From: FEN-1219 sp963713355
GTDB taxonomy: Bacteria > Pseudomonadota > Gammaproteobacteria > Steroidobacterales > Rariloculaceae
Assembly (NCBI GenBank): GCA_963713355.1
Contig: CAVQLK010000008.1
Coordinates: forward strand, 372,001 to 436,000
Length of the DNA stretch: 64,000 nt
Reading direction: 5' to 3'
Both the position numbers and the translations under genes were made by a program. The notes beneath the pieces were generated by a model that saw only the letters and a program-made list of their open reading frames with translations, was not told the DNA's origin and did no database searches. How positions within the stretch are numbered: the first letter of the stretch is position 1; every line of letters begins with the position of its first letter. Below are positions 7,110 through 15,667 of the stretch, in pieces.

Positions 7110-9308
7110 TTACAGCGCGGTCGGATCGATGGCAGGGAGGTCGATCGGTGGGACGACCGGCGGCTCGATGCCTGCCGCAGGCGCCGCGGGTGCGGTTTCG
7201 CCGCCTTCGGCCCGTTGCAGCGCGCGCGCTTGCGCGGCGACGTACGCGCGAATCGCCTCGGCTTCCTCGGCGCCGAAGAATTGCGACCAGCCGATCATGC
7301 CGTTCGGCTCGAGCGCGCCATCGATGACGATGCTCTTCCAGAGCGCCGCGCTGGACAGCGCGGCGGAGCGGCGCAAGTCCGGAATGATGTTCAGTGAGCG
7401 CGTTTCGCCGCCGTGGCAGCGCGAGCAATACACGCGATAAGGCTCCGCGCCGGCCGCGGCGACTGCGGGCGCGAAAATTTCTTCCGGCGGATTGGCCGGT
7501 GGCGCGGGGCCAGGCCCCCGCGGCAACGTCGCTTTGCCGTCGAGCTTGAATGCGAAGAGGCGGCCCGGGTTCTTGTCGCGCGCGTCGGCGTCGTTGCCGC
7601 CCGAGAAGCCGCGCCCCGCCATGATCGCGACGTATTGCTCGCCGCCGACCGCGAAGCTGATCGGCCCGGGCGCCATCGAGTTCGGCGTCTCGTGCGACCA
7701 GAGCCGCTCACCGGTCATCGCGTCGAATGCGATGAGCTCGCCCGTGATCGTGCCGCGACCCTGGAACAGCAGGTTCGCGGCCGTCGTCAGCACGCCGCCG
7801 CCAAAGCCGTCGATCTCGTAGCGCGGTGCGCCGGCTTGCGGGTCCCAGGCGATCAACGACGAGCCCGTGAGCGGGGCGTTCGCGGCGCTCAACTCACGGT
7901 CCGCGTCCGTCGGCGGGCCGCGGTAGATGCCCGTGTTGTTCAACCCTTCGCGAAACACGAAATCGGGATCCGTGCGGTAGATCATCGAGGCGCGCGAAGC
8001 GCGAAAGTAAACGAGCCCCGTCAGCGGGCTGTACGACATCGGCGACCAGTTGTGCGCGCCCAAGCCCGTCGGCGAGCCGACGAATGGGCCCTCGTCGTAG
8101 TACGCGTTGGGCACGATGGCTGGGCGGCCGGTCTCGAGGTCGACGTGCGTCGCCCAGTAAGTCGGCACGAAGTTGTTGGCCGAGAGGACCTTGCCGGTCT
8201 GCCGATCGAGCACATAGAAGAAGCCGTTCTTCGGCGCGTGCATGAGCACCTTGCGCTGCGCGCCGCCTACGCCCAAGTCAGCGAGGATCATCGGTTGCGT
8301 CGACGTGAAGTCCCACGATTCGCCGGGCGCCTGCTGGTAATGCCAGAGGTATTCGCCGCTGTCGGGGTCGAGTGCCAGCACGCTCGCGAGGAACAAGTTG
8401 TCGCCCTTGCCGTCGGAGCGGAACTGGCGATTCCACGGGCTGCCGTTGCCGGTGCCGACGTAGAGCTGATCGAGCTCCGCGTCGTAAACGATCGCGTCCC
8501 ACGGCGTGCCGCCGCCGCCCATCTCGTACCAGCGCCCGAACCACGTCGGCGCCGCGATCTCGGCGAGCGCTTTGTCGGAAGCCGCGCCGTCGGGGCCGGC
8601 CGCCGGGTCGCCGGGCACGACGTAGAAGCGCCACGCGAGCTCCCCGGTGTCCAAGTCGTACGCGCTGACGTAGCCGCGGACGCCGAACTCGGCGCCGGCG
8701 TTGCCGATGACGACCTTGTCCTTCACGACACGCGGCGCGCCCGTGATCGTGTACATCTTCGTCTGGTCGACGGTGACGGTGCTCCAGACGGGCGTGCCCG
8801 TCGCGCGGTCGAGCGCGATGAGCCTGCCGTCGAGCGTCGCAATGATGAGCTTGTCCATGTAGAGCGCCGGGCCGCGCGAGTTGACGTCGCAGCAGGCTTT
8901 CGCGCCCGCGGCGCCGGGCACCTTCGGGTCGTAGGCCCAGATCAGCTCGCCTGTCGCGGCGTTCAGCGCATAAACTTTGCTCCACGCGCTCGTCGTATAG
9001 AGCACGCCGTCGACGACGAGCGGCGTCGCTTCCTGACCTCGATAAGTGTCGAACTCGTAATACCAGGCCGGCGCCAGACGGCTCAGGGTGTCTCTGTTGA
9101 TTTGCGTCAACGGCGAATGGCGCTGCTCGAGATAGGTGCCGCCGTGCGTGAGCCAATTGTGCGGCTCGTTCGCTGCATCGCGCAGACGCTCGGTCGTGAC
9201 GGCGCGCGAGAAGTCGGGCGCCGGCGCCGCGCCGTCATCGGCTGCGCCGCAGGCCGCAAGCAGCAATGCCGACAGGAGCAGCCCGAAACGCAGTCGGCCG
9301 TTGGTCAT
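7110..9308 (-). CDS. PQQ-dependent quinohemoprotein alcohol dehydrogenase, lipoprotein
   Basis: The 732-residue protein has a lipobox (LAAC, Cys20), so it is predicted to be membrane anchored. An eight-bladed PQQ propeller follows, with the adjacent cysteine pair C139-C140 typical of methanol/ethanol-type quinoproteins and W-motif repeats such as GELIWAYD and GERLWSHE. Near the C-terminus there is a cytochrome c haem site CSRCH (628-632) with a likely Met ligand near 671 in EPNGMIGW. The final 30 residues form a Pro/Ala-rich tail. Such enzymes oxidise alcohols or aldehydes in the periplasm and pass electrons from PQQ to haem c. The next gene on the same strand encodes another quinoprotein with haem c. 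Confidence 0.9.
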   Translation of the reverse strand: MTNGRLRFGLLLSALLLAACGAADDGAAPAPDFSRAVTTERLRDAANEPHNWLTHGGTYLEQRHSPLTQINRDTLSRLAPAWYYEFDTYRGQEATPLVVDGVLYTTSAWSKVYALNAATGELIWAYDPKVPGAAGAKACCDVNSRGPALYMDKLIIATLDGRLIALDRATGTPVWSTVTVDQTKMYTITGAPRVVKDKVVIGNAGAEFGVRGYVSAYDLDTGELAWRFYVVPGDPAAGPDGAASDKALAEIAAPTWFGRWYEMGGGGTPWDAIVYDAELDQLYVGTGNGSPWNRQFRSDGKGDNLFLASVLALDPDSGEYLWHYQQAPGESWDFTSTQPMILADLGVGGAQRKVLMHAPKNGFFYVLDRQTGKVLSANNFVPTYWATHVDLETGRPAIVPNAYYDEGPFVGSPTGLGAHNWSPMSYSPLTGLVYFRASRASMIYRTDPDFVFREGLNNTGIYRGPPTDADRELSAANAPLTGSSLIAWDPQAGAPRYEIDGFGGGVLTTAANLLFQGRGTITGELIAFDAMTGERLWSHETPNSMAPGPISFAVGGEQYVAIMAGRGFSGGNDADARDKNPGRLFAFKLDGKATLPRGPGPAPPANPPEEIFAPAVAAAGAEPYRVYCSRCHGGETRSLNIIPDLRRSAALSSAALWKSIVIDGALEPNGMIGWSQFFGAEEAEAIRAYVAAQARALQRAEGGETAPAAPAAGIEPPVVPPIDLPAIDPTAL

Positions 9309-9377
9309 GGAGAATCCCCGCGCGAGTTCGCCGCATCAAAGATAACCGCGCACGGCAGATGCTGGCGAGCGGTCCGG

Positions 9378-12113
9378 CTATCGCTCCGGCACGAGGCGCA
9401 GAATCCGCCCTTCGGACGCGTGCTCGAGCAGCAGATAGACCATGCCGTCCGCGCCGACCTCGATGTCGCGGATTCTTCCCAAGCCTGCGAGCAGCGTCTC
9501 TCTGCCGACGACTCGGTCGCCTTCGACGACCATGCTGTAGAGCTCGGTCGCCTTCAGCGTGCCGACGAGCAGGTTACCGCGCCAATTCGGAAAGGCGCGG
9601 CCAGCGTAAACGACGAAGCTGGACACGGCCGGCGACGGCGTCAAGTCGACGACAGGTTGCTCGATGGCGTTCGGATCGAGCTCGATGCCGAGCTCTTTGC
9701 CGTAGTCGACGGGAGTCCCGTCGTACTTCAGGCCTTTGGAGACCAACGGCCAGCCGTAGTTGCGGCCGGGCACGAGCAGATTGACCTCGTCTCCGCCGCG
9801 TTGCCCCATTTCCGTTCCCCAGAGCTGGCGCGTCGTCGCGTCGAACTCGAGGCCCTGGGGGCTCCGGTGCCCGTACGTCCAAATCGTCTCGAGCGCGTTC
9901 GCAGAATCGACGAACGGATTGTCGGCGGGAACGGAGCCGTCGTCGTTGACGCGGTGAATTTTTCCGTAGGGCAAGGAGAGGTCCTGAACGCCCGCAAACT
10001 CGGAGCCGCCTTTGATGCCGACGCTGAAGAACACGTGGCCCGCGTCGTCGAATGCGAGACGTCCCCCGGCGGCCATGTCCGGCATCGAGGTGTAGTTCTC
10101 GGTGTCGGTCTGCCAAATTGTTTGCTGATCGACCCAGGCGCCGTCCTCGATGCGCCCGCGGATGACCTTGTTCATCGACGCCGGGCGGCCCGATGCGCGG
10201 CTCGCGGCGTTGCAATCGCGACAGCGATCCGTGAAATGCAAATAGATCCAGCCGTTGTCCGTGTAGTCGGGATGCGGCGCGACATCCATCAAGTAGCCGC
10301 TGCCATACACCATGAGGATGCCGGGCACCTGGAATCCGTCGTCATACACTTGCGGCGTGCCGCGGATCAGCGCGGACCGCTCTCCTTTGGCAGAAACGAT
10401 ACTGAGACCACGGGTCTTCTCGGTCAGCAGAATCCGGCCGTCCGGCAGCGGCGCGATCGAGTACGGCAGCCGATCGAGACCGGCCACCACGGTCTCGATG
10501 CGGAACGCATGTTTCTCGGTCCGGATCACGCCGTCGGGAACGATGGGAGGAGCCGCGATCTTGAAGTCCGTGTAGGCGAGCTTCGAGCGCTGCTCCGCGA
10601 TGAAGATCGCGAGCCGCTGAATCTGCGTTTCGTTCAGCGTGGCCGACCACGCCGGCATGCCGGCCGCCGCGAAGCCGACGGCGATGCTCTTCATGAGCTC
10701 CGCGACGGAGTCGCCGTGACGCAGCTCGCCGACGAGCGGACTACCCTGAGCAGCGCCCTCGAGTTGCTCGCCGTGGCATACGCTGCATGACTCCTTGTAA
10801 AGCCCGCCGAACGGGTCTTGCTGCTGCGCCTCGGTCGGCGCCGGATACGCGGTGGTCACGATGGCGCCCAGCAGTAAGGCAAGCACCGCAATGCTTGCCG
10901 GCGCGGTGCCGGATCCCGCGGCCGGTGGTTCGACGGCGCGTGCGCCGCGCGGGTACTTGCGGCCGTTCAGCAGCGCGCCGATCCACGTCGGCCGCACGAG
11001 ATAGTGGTAGCTCACGAGCAGCACCGCGAGCGTGATCGCGACGATCAGCGGGAACTTGATGGCCCAGTGCAGCGGCACTTTCATCAACGCCGCCTGCAAC
11101 AGGAACACGATCGGCAAGTGACCGAGATAGAGCCAGTACGACGAGTCGGCGAGATAGCGGCGCAGCTCGCTCGGCTGCGAGCACAAGCGCATCGCAGCGC
11201 CGACGAGACCGAAGGTCCAGAACCAGATCGCGGCCGTATAGCAGGCCGTGTAGACGGCGCGCATGCCGGCGCCGCCTTCGATCGTCGTCGCCCCAGCCAG
11301 GTCCGGCGCGATGCCGACGATCGCCAGGCACGCGATCGTGAGACCGACGGCGAGCGTCAAATTCACGAGCCACTGTTTCTCGAGCACGCCGAGCGCCGCG
11401 GCTTGACGATGCAAGATCCAGCCGAACGCGAACGCGGTGCCGAAGCCCGCCAGCGCCGGAATCTTCGGCGTGAAACCCGTGTCCGGCGTCGGGATGCCGA
11501 ACCACACGGGCCAGGTGGCCGTCGTGTAGAGCACGGCGAAGATCGGCGCCGCGAGCACGACCGGTGCGAGATAGCTCGATAATCCGAAGCCGACGAAGGT
11601 ATCGATGCGCCCGCGCAAGGCGCCGCTTCGGTCGACGAGCGTGACAAAAAGCGCGCGCAGCGCGAGCGTCAGCGCATAGAAGAGGGTCAAGTAGTAGAGA
11701 AACCACAGATGCGTCAGCGGGAATCCCTCCGGAATAGCCGTCTCGGCGCCCGGCGGCGGCCCGTTCGGAAAGCTTCGCGTCAGCCCCCAGATGACGGCGA
11801 CGATCGTGGGCGGCGCGAGCACGAGCCAGCCCGCCGTCATCGGCAAGAGAATTCGCTTCGCGCGATCTCTGACGAACGCGCGCGCGCCGCGCCGGTGAAA
11901 CACGAGGTGGGCGAAGAAGCCCGCGATGAAATAGAACAGGCACATCCGGAACAGGTGAATGACGTAGAACGTGACGCCCAGCGTCGTGCTCTGCGAAACG
12001 TCTACCGCCGGAATCGGCAGAAAGAACGACATCGTCGCGTGCAGCACGATGCCGAGTAGCAGCGCGGCCGCGCGTGCGGCGTCGAGAGCGTGAAAACGGT
12101 CGGATGCGGTCAT
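9378..12113 (-). CDS. Three-part fusion: acyltransferase 3 - cytochrome c - PQQ sugar dehydrogenase
   Basis: The 911-residue frame is unbroken. Residues 1-385 are an integral-membrane acyltransferase of the OpgC/OafA type, with about ten helices, conserved H25 and an SSYWLYLGHLP segment. Residues 403-430 form one more hydrophobic segment that looks like a signal peptide ending PTEAQQ. A cytochrome c domain with CSVCH (443-447) follows, then a glucose/sorbosone dehydrogenase propeller at about 520-911 (YSIAPLPDGRILLTE, TYGHRSPQGLEF, EMGQRGGDEVN). Topology is sensible: the acyltransferase ends in the cytoplasm and one more helix places both redox domains outside. It could also be two genes whose separating stop was lost. 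It runs on toward the alcohol dehydrogenase gene. Confidence 0.78.
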   Translation of the reverse strand: MTASDRFHALDAARAAALLLGIVLHATMSFFLPIPAVDVSQSTTLGVTFYVIHLFRMCLFYFIAGFFAHLVFHRRGARAFVRDRAKRILLPMTAGWLVLAPPTIVAVIWGLTRSFPNGPPPGAETAIPEGFPLTHLWFLYYLTLFYALTLALRALFVTLVDRSGALRGRIDTFVGFGLSSYLAPVVLAAPIFAVLYTTATWPVWFGIPTPDTGFTPKIPALAGFGTAFAFGWILHRQAAALGVLEKQWLVNLTLAVGLTIACLAIVGIAPDLAGATTIEGGAGMRAVYTACYTAAIWFWTFGLVGAAMRLCSQPSELRRYLADSSYWLYLGHLPIVFLLQAALMKVPLHWAIKFPLIVAITLAVLLVSYHYLVRPTWIGALLNGRKYPRGARAVEPPAAGSGTAPASIAVLALLLGAIVTTAYPAPTEAQQQDPFGGLYKESCSVCHGEQLEGAAQGSPLVGELRHGDSVAELMKSIAVGFAAAGMPAWSATLNETQIQRLAIFIAEQRSKLAYTDFKIAAPPIVPDGVIRTEKHAFRIETVVAGLDRLPYSIAPLPDGRILLTEKTRGLSIVSAKGERSALIRGTPQVYDDGFQVPGILMVYGSGYLMDVAPHPDYTDNGWIYLHFTDRCRDCNAASRASGRPASMNKVIRGRIEDGAWVDQQTIWQTDTENYTSMPDMAAGGRLAFDDAGHVFFSVGIKGGSEFAGVQDLSLPYGKIHRVNDDGSVPADNPFVDSANALETIWTYGHRSPQGLEFDATTRQLWGTEMGQRGGDEVNLLVPGRNYGWPLVSKGLKYDGTPVDYGKELGIELDPNAIEQPVVDLTPSPAVSSFVVYAGRAFPNWRGNLLVGTLKATELYSMVVEGDRVVGRETLLAGLGRIRDIEVGADGMVYLLLEHASEGRILRLVPER

Positions 12114-12123
12114 GACTCGGCTC

Positions 12124-12795
12124 CTAGAGGAAGTCTTTCTTTCTCGATTGCACGAAGAACAGCGCCGCGAGCGCGAGAACGATGACGATCGCCTCGAATC
12201 CGAGGACCGCGAGGATCGTCGGGCTCCAGACGGCGATCGAGCCGTCGAGGTGCTCGCGGATGCCGGGCAGGCCTGGGACCGTCGTCATATAGAGGCTCAC
12301 GGAGATGTTCGTCGCGAGGATGGTTGCCACTGCCCAGGCTTCCGAGTGCGCGATGAGCGCCAGCGCGATCAGCACGCAGAAGTTCGCGAGGAAGAAGCCC
12401 ATCATCGTCAGCGACGTCGGCAGCATGCCGTCGGGCGGCGGATCGAATGCGAGCGTCAATCCGACGATCGTCGCGGTCAGAATCGACCACGGGATCAGAA
12501 AGGCGATCAGCGCGGCCGCGGCTTTCGCCAGCGTGTACTGCATCGTCGAGATCGGCAGGCTCAGCACGAACAACAGCGACTTCTCCTTGCGCTCGTTCAT
12601 GATCCCGTAGATGCCGATGAAGATGCCGAGCGCGACGACGCTCGTCAGCAAGAAGATCAACGTGAGGTTGTTCGGGCCGTCGCCGAAGCGCGGGATGAAC
12701 AGCGACGCGAGTCCCACGGCCAGCGCAACGCCGATCAGCCAGCGATAGAGATAGAGGTCTTTGGCGATCAGGCGCCAAACGATCGAGGTGCTCAC
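12124..12795 (-). CDS. ABC transporter permease (ABC-2 type), YtrA-regulated system 1
   Basis: This 223-residue protein has six hydrophobic segments and resembles ABC-2 type export permeases. It begins with a short cytoplasmic stretch, and a NERKEKSLLFVLSLP loop after the second helix is characteristic of the coupling region of these proteins. The start codon overlaps the end of the ATPase gene by four bases. With the ATPase and the GntR regulator it forms a three-gene operon read toward the acyltransferase fusion. Related systems export antibiotics, lipids or peptides, or act in envelope stress; the substrate here is unknown. Confidence 0.8.
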   Translation of the reverse strand: MSTSIVWRLIAKDLYLYRWLIGVALAVGLASLFIPRFGDGPNNLTLIFLLTSVVALGIFIGIYGIMNERKEKSLLFVLSLPISTMQYTLAKAAAALIAFLIPWSILTATIVGLTLAFDPPPDGMLPTSLTMMGFFLANFCVLIALALIAHSEAWAVATILATNISVSLYMTTVPGLPGIREHLDGSIAVWSPTILAVLGFEAIVIVLALAALFFVQSRKKDFL

Positions 12796-13688
12796 TCGCC
12801 GCGCTCCTTCCGGTTGTGCATGACGGTGGCCACGAAGATCTCCTCGAGCGTCATGCGCCGCACGTCGCGCACGGTTGCTCCCGCGCGTGTGTAGACGGCC
12901 GGGAGCTCGGGCGAGTACGCGTTCGTCGTGACGACGGCCGTGTTGCCGCTGCGGACGACTTCCGTGACGCCCGGCGGCACGTGTAGCTGCACGTGCGGCC
13001 CGACGTCGAGCGACAGCCGGCGCCAGCGGTCGAGGAACACTTCTTTGTCGTTTGAATCGACGACGCGGCCGCGATCGATGAACGCTATCTGGTCGGAGAT
13101 CTGCTCGACGTCGAGCGTGTTGTGCGACGAAAACAGGATCGACCGGTCGTCTTCCTTCAAGACCGCCATGAGCTCCGCGAGGGCTTCGTGGCGTGCGACG
13201 GGGTCGAAGCCCGACGTCGGCTCATCGAGCACGAGCAGCTTCGGCCGGCGCGCAAGCGCGAGCAGCAACGCGGCTTTGGTACGTTCACCGTGCGACAGGC
13301 CCTTGATCAATTGCTCGGAGCGCAGGTTGAAGCGCTTCAGCAGCGTTTTGGCGTAGGCCTCATCCCAGCCTGGGTAGATCGATTTCACGAACCCCATGTG
13401 CCAGGCGAGCGTCGCGCCGCCGAAGAGGTTCATGTCGTCGGAGACGAAGCCGACGTTCCACTTCGCGCGAACTTGCTCGCGCGGCAGTGGGTGGCCCAGC
13501 ACGCGGATCTCGCCGGCGTCCTGCTGGATCATGGCCATCAGCAAGCGGATCGTCGTCGTCTTGCCGGCGCCGTTCGGCCCGACGAAGCCCATGATTTGAC
13601 CTTGCTCGAGGCGCAGCGAGACGTCCTCGAGCGCGAAGAACCGGTAGCTCTTGCGGACGCCGCTCATTTCGATTGCAGGTGTGCTCAT
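12792..13688 (-). CDS. ABC transporter ATP-binding protein, YtrA-regulated system 1
   Basis: This 298-residue ATPase has Walker A GPNGAGKTTT, the signature LSHGERTK, Walker B LLVLDEPTSGFD and a switch His in SSHNTLD. The length and a C-terminal extension after the nucleotide domain fit ABC-2 exporters. It overlaps the regulator gene upstream and the permease gene downstream by four bases each, so the three are translated as a unit. A homologous but shorter ATPase sits in the second GntR-linked system at 17000-17848, so the window contains two independent copies of this type of transporter. Confidence 0.9.
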   Translation of the reverse strand: MSTPAIEMSGVRKSYRFFALEDVSLRLEQGQIMGFVGPNGAGKTTTIRLLMAMIQQDAGEIRVLGHPLPREQVRAKWNVGFVSDDMNLFGGATLAWHMGFVKSIYPGWDEAYAKTLLKRFNLRSEQLIKGLSHGERTKAALLLALARRPKLLVLDEPTSGFDPVARHEALAELMAVLKEDDRSILFSSHNTLDVEQISDQIAFIDRGRVVDSNDKEVFLDRWRRLSLDVGPHVQLHVPPGVTEVVRSGNTAVVTTNAYSPELPAVYTRAGATVRDVRRMTLEEIFVATVMHNRKERGE

Positions 13689-14077
13689 GACTTCTTTTTC
13701 TCGCGGCTGCGTTGAGCTTCTCGCAGGCGGGCGGCGAGGTCGTCGGCATCGAGGCCGAGCAACGCGCCGATCTCGGCTGCGGCTGTCAGGTGCTCGTCGA
13801 GCTCCTGTTCCTTGAGGCTGTCGCCGAGGCTCGCATTCTCGGCGACGAACGTTCCCCGCCCCTGGCGCTGGACGATCACGCCGGCGTGCTCGAGCTCGAG
13901 ATAGGCGCGTTTGACGGTGATGACCGACACCTGCAGATCCACGGCAAGCCCCCGAATCGACGGGATTTCTTGGCCCGGCTGCCAGTCGCCAACGGCGACG
14001 CGATGGCGAATCTGCTCGACGATCTGCCGGTACATGGGACGCGCGTCCGCTTGCGATATAGTGAGCACAATGGGCAT
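13685..14077 (-). CDS. GntR-family regulator, YtrA type
   Basis: This 130-residue protein starts at ATG 14077. It is a short GntR regulator: a winged helix (PMYRQIVEQIRHRVAVGDW, QEIPSIRGLAVDL, SVITVKRAYLELEHAGVI and RQGRGTFV in order) followed by a helical tail of about 50 residues rather than an effector domain. This is the YtrA arrangement, which usually represses an adjacent ABC exporter. It overlaps the ATPase gene by four bases. A palindromic site covers its start codon, see the separate entry, suggesting that it regulates itself and the operon. Confidence 0.88.
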   Translation of the reverse strand: MPIVLTISQADARPMYRQIVEQIRHRVAVGDWQPGQEIPSIRGLAVDLQVSVITVKRAYLELEHAGVIVQRQGRGTFVAENASLGDSLKEQELDEHLTAAAEIGALLGLDADDLAARLREAQRSREKKKS

Positions 14078-14099
14078 ATCAATATACACAGTGTGCCCA
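14071..14099. promoter_or_regulatory. Candidate operator of the first GntR regulator
   Basis: An inverted repeat TGGGCA/TGCCCA (14071-14076 and 14094-14099) spans 29 bases and covers the start codon of the GntR gene. Within it lies CACA-G-TGTG (14087-14095), a nine-base near-perfect palindrome, and an AT-rich TATATT on the minus strand. AT-rich DNA is rare in this window. The position is what an autoregulated YtrA-type repressor would use. No -35 partner was found. Confidence 0.45.
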
Positions 14100-14115
14100 A
14101 TTGAGATCCGCAATG

Positions 14116-14535
14116 CAAGGCCCGGTCGAGCCACCGCGTTCGTGTTTCACGGCGCTGCGTTCGCGCATCACTCGCTTGCGATCTACGCGGAGCGCCTCGA
14201 CCTCGAGGGCGAGATGGTCAGAGTCGCGTGGCAAAGCCGCACGTGATGATCGAGCTGCACACCGTCGTTCCGGACGGCGGGCCGCAAACGTGGCGAATGG
14301 AAGCCAGCTCGTTGACGACGCTGTTTCGATCGTCGAGCGCTTTTCGCTGAACGAAGAGCAGAGCCGAACTCGCGCCCGGCCGTCGTCGAAGGGAAGTGGC
14401 TCGCGAGTGGCGATACGATTGCACGCTACGACTGCCAACCCGCACGCCGCTGATCTGATCGTCGTCGCGCACCTCTCGTTTCAACTCCGACGAGCCCTCG
14501 TTCGAGCGCTGCGACTGCGACCGAAGTCCGTGTGA
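14116..14535 (+). pseudogene. Shattered remnant of a DUF6152-family gene
   Basis: No frame is open through this stretch, but successive pieces in different frames line up with DUF6152. First comes a secretion-like segment ending in AAFAHHSLAIYAERLDL and GEMVRVAW. In the next frame follow KPHVMIELHTVVPDGGPQTW and MEASSLTTLF. Further on WLASGDTIARYDCQPAR and AADLIVVAHLS correspond to the later strands of the family. Compare the intact copies at 41041 and 57601. At least three frame changes are needed. It has no usable start next to a ribosome site. It lies between the GntR regulator, divergent, and the ATP-grasp gene. Most of the 561-base gap between those genes is explained by this remnant. 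Confidence 0.6.
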
Positions 14536-14638
14536 CCGTGCGCACGCCATGACGCGGTGTCGATTGTCGATCACTGCCCTGGTCGATTAGAGTCGCGGCA
14601 GGAGCAGCCCGCTATCGCGGCCAACGTGCAGTAGTCGT

Positions 14639-15667
14639 ATGGATATCACCGTTCTTGCGTATCTCGAGCCGGACGATAAGGAGCCCGACGTTGCCGTTCA
14701 GCAAGTCGCCGCGGGCCTCGCCAAGAGCGGCCACAAGACTTCGATCCTGACGATCCGCCACGACGTCAACCAGCTCATCGCAGGCTTGAAGGAGCGCAAG
14801 CCGCAGCTCGTCTTCAACTTGGTCGAGTCGTTTGGCGACGACATCATGGGCGGCGTCATCGGCGTCGCGGGCGTCCTCGATCTCCTGCAAATCCCGTACA
14901 CGGGCGGCGGGCCCGGCGAGATCTTCCTGCAAGAGGACAAGGCGCTCACGAAAAAGCTTTTGGCCTTCGAGGGCATTCGCTACCCCGACTTCGCGACGTT
15001 CCCCGCGGACGCGAACTTCGAGACGGGCGGCAACCTGCGCATGCCGCTGTTCGTGAAGCCGCTGCGCATGGACGCGTCGATCGGCATCGACGAGAAATCG
15101 CTCGTGCGCAACACGCAACAGATGATGGAGCGCGTGCTCTACATCCAGCGCACGTTCGGCGACGCGGCGCTCGCCGAGGAGTACATCGAGGGCCGCGAAT
15201 TCTACGTCGGCGTCATGGGCAATGACGACCTCGTCGCGTTCCCCCCGATCGAGATGGACTTCTCGGGCCTCAAGGAAGGCAGCCTCAAGGTCATGGACAG
15301 TAGCGCGAAGTTCGACGAAAAGAGCGACCGGTTCCACGGCACGAAAGCCGTCATCGCCTCGATCGAGCCCGAGCTCAAGGCCAAGCTTCAGAAGGCGTCC
15401 ATCGAGGCGTATCGCGCATTACGCGTCTGCGACTACGGCCGCGTGGATTTGCGGCTGACGGAGACCGGCGAGGTCTACGTCATCGAGGTCAACGCGAGCT
15501 GCTACCTCGAGGAGCAAAGCGAGTTCGCGACGGCCGCCGCGGCGAACGGCCTCGATTACCCGGCGCTCGTCGACGGCATTGCCGAGCTCGCCATCGAGCG
15601 CTGGAAGCACCGCAGCCGCGCGCAGAAGCGGCGCAAGAAAGCCCGAAGGGCGGCCGCGACGACCTAG
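14639..15667 (+). CDS. ATP-grasp ligase, D-Ala-D-Ala ligase-like
   Basis: This 342-residue protein has an N-terminal Rossmann-like domain (VLAYLEPDD, then PQLVFNLVESFGDD, IPYTGGGPGEIFLQEDK) and an ATP-grasp domain. Visible landmarks are LFVKPLRMDASIGI for the phosphate-binding Lys, AEEYIEGREFYVGV, and YGRVDLRLTETGEVYVIEVN with the Mg-binding Glu and Asn. The domains match D-Ala-D-Ala ligase, but the gene stands outside any cell-wall cluster and the C-terminus is a basic Lys/Arg-rich tail. Such orphan ligases often join amino acids or modify peptides. It is convergent with the metallopeptidase gene, with only 18 bases between the expected ends. Confidence 0.82.
   Translation: MDITVLAYLEPDDKEPDVAVQQVAAGLAKSGHKTSILTIRHDVNQLIAGLKERKPQLVFNLVESFGDDIMGGVIGVAGVLDLLQIPYTGGGPGEIFLQEDKALTKKLLAFEGIRYPDFATFPADANFETGGNLRMPLFVKPLRMDASIGIDEKSLVRNTQQMMERVLYIQRTFGDAALAEEYIEGREFYVGVMGNDDLVAFPPIEMDFSGLKEGSLKVMDSSAKFDEKSDRFHGTKAVIASIEPELKAKLQKASIEAYRALRVCDYGRVDLRLTETGEVYVIEVNASCYLEEQSEFATAAAANGLDYPALVDGIAELAIERWKHRSRAQKRRKKARRAAATT

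Noticed and set aside
7413..10790. A 1125-residue open frame on the plus strand
   Set aside because: It is a GC-driven shadow of two well-supported quinoprotein genes on the other strand; composition is Arg/Ala/Glu-rich with no domain.
14639..15667. Naming the ATP-grasp gene ddl
   Set aside because: Fold is similar, but there is no cell-wall context and the C-terminus differs; specificity for D-alanine cannot be claimed.
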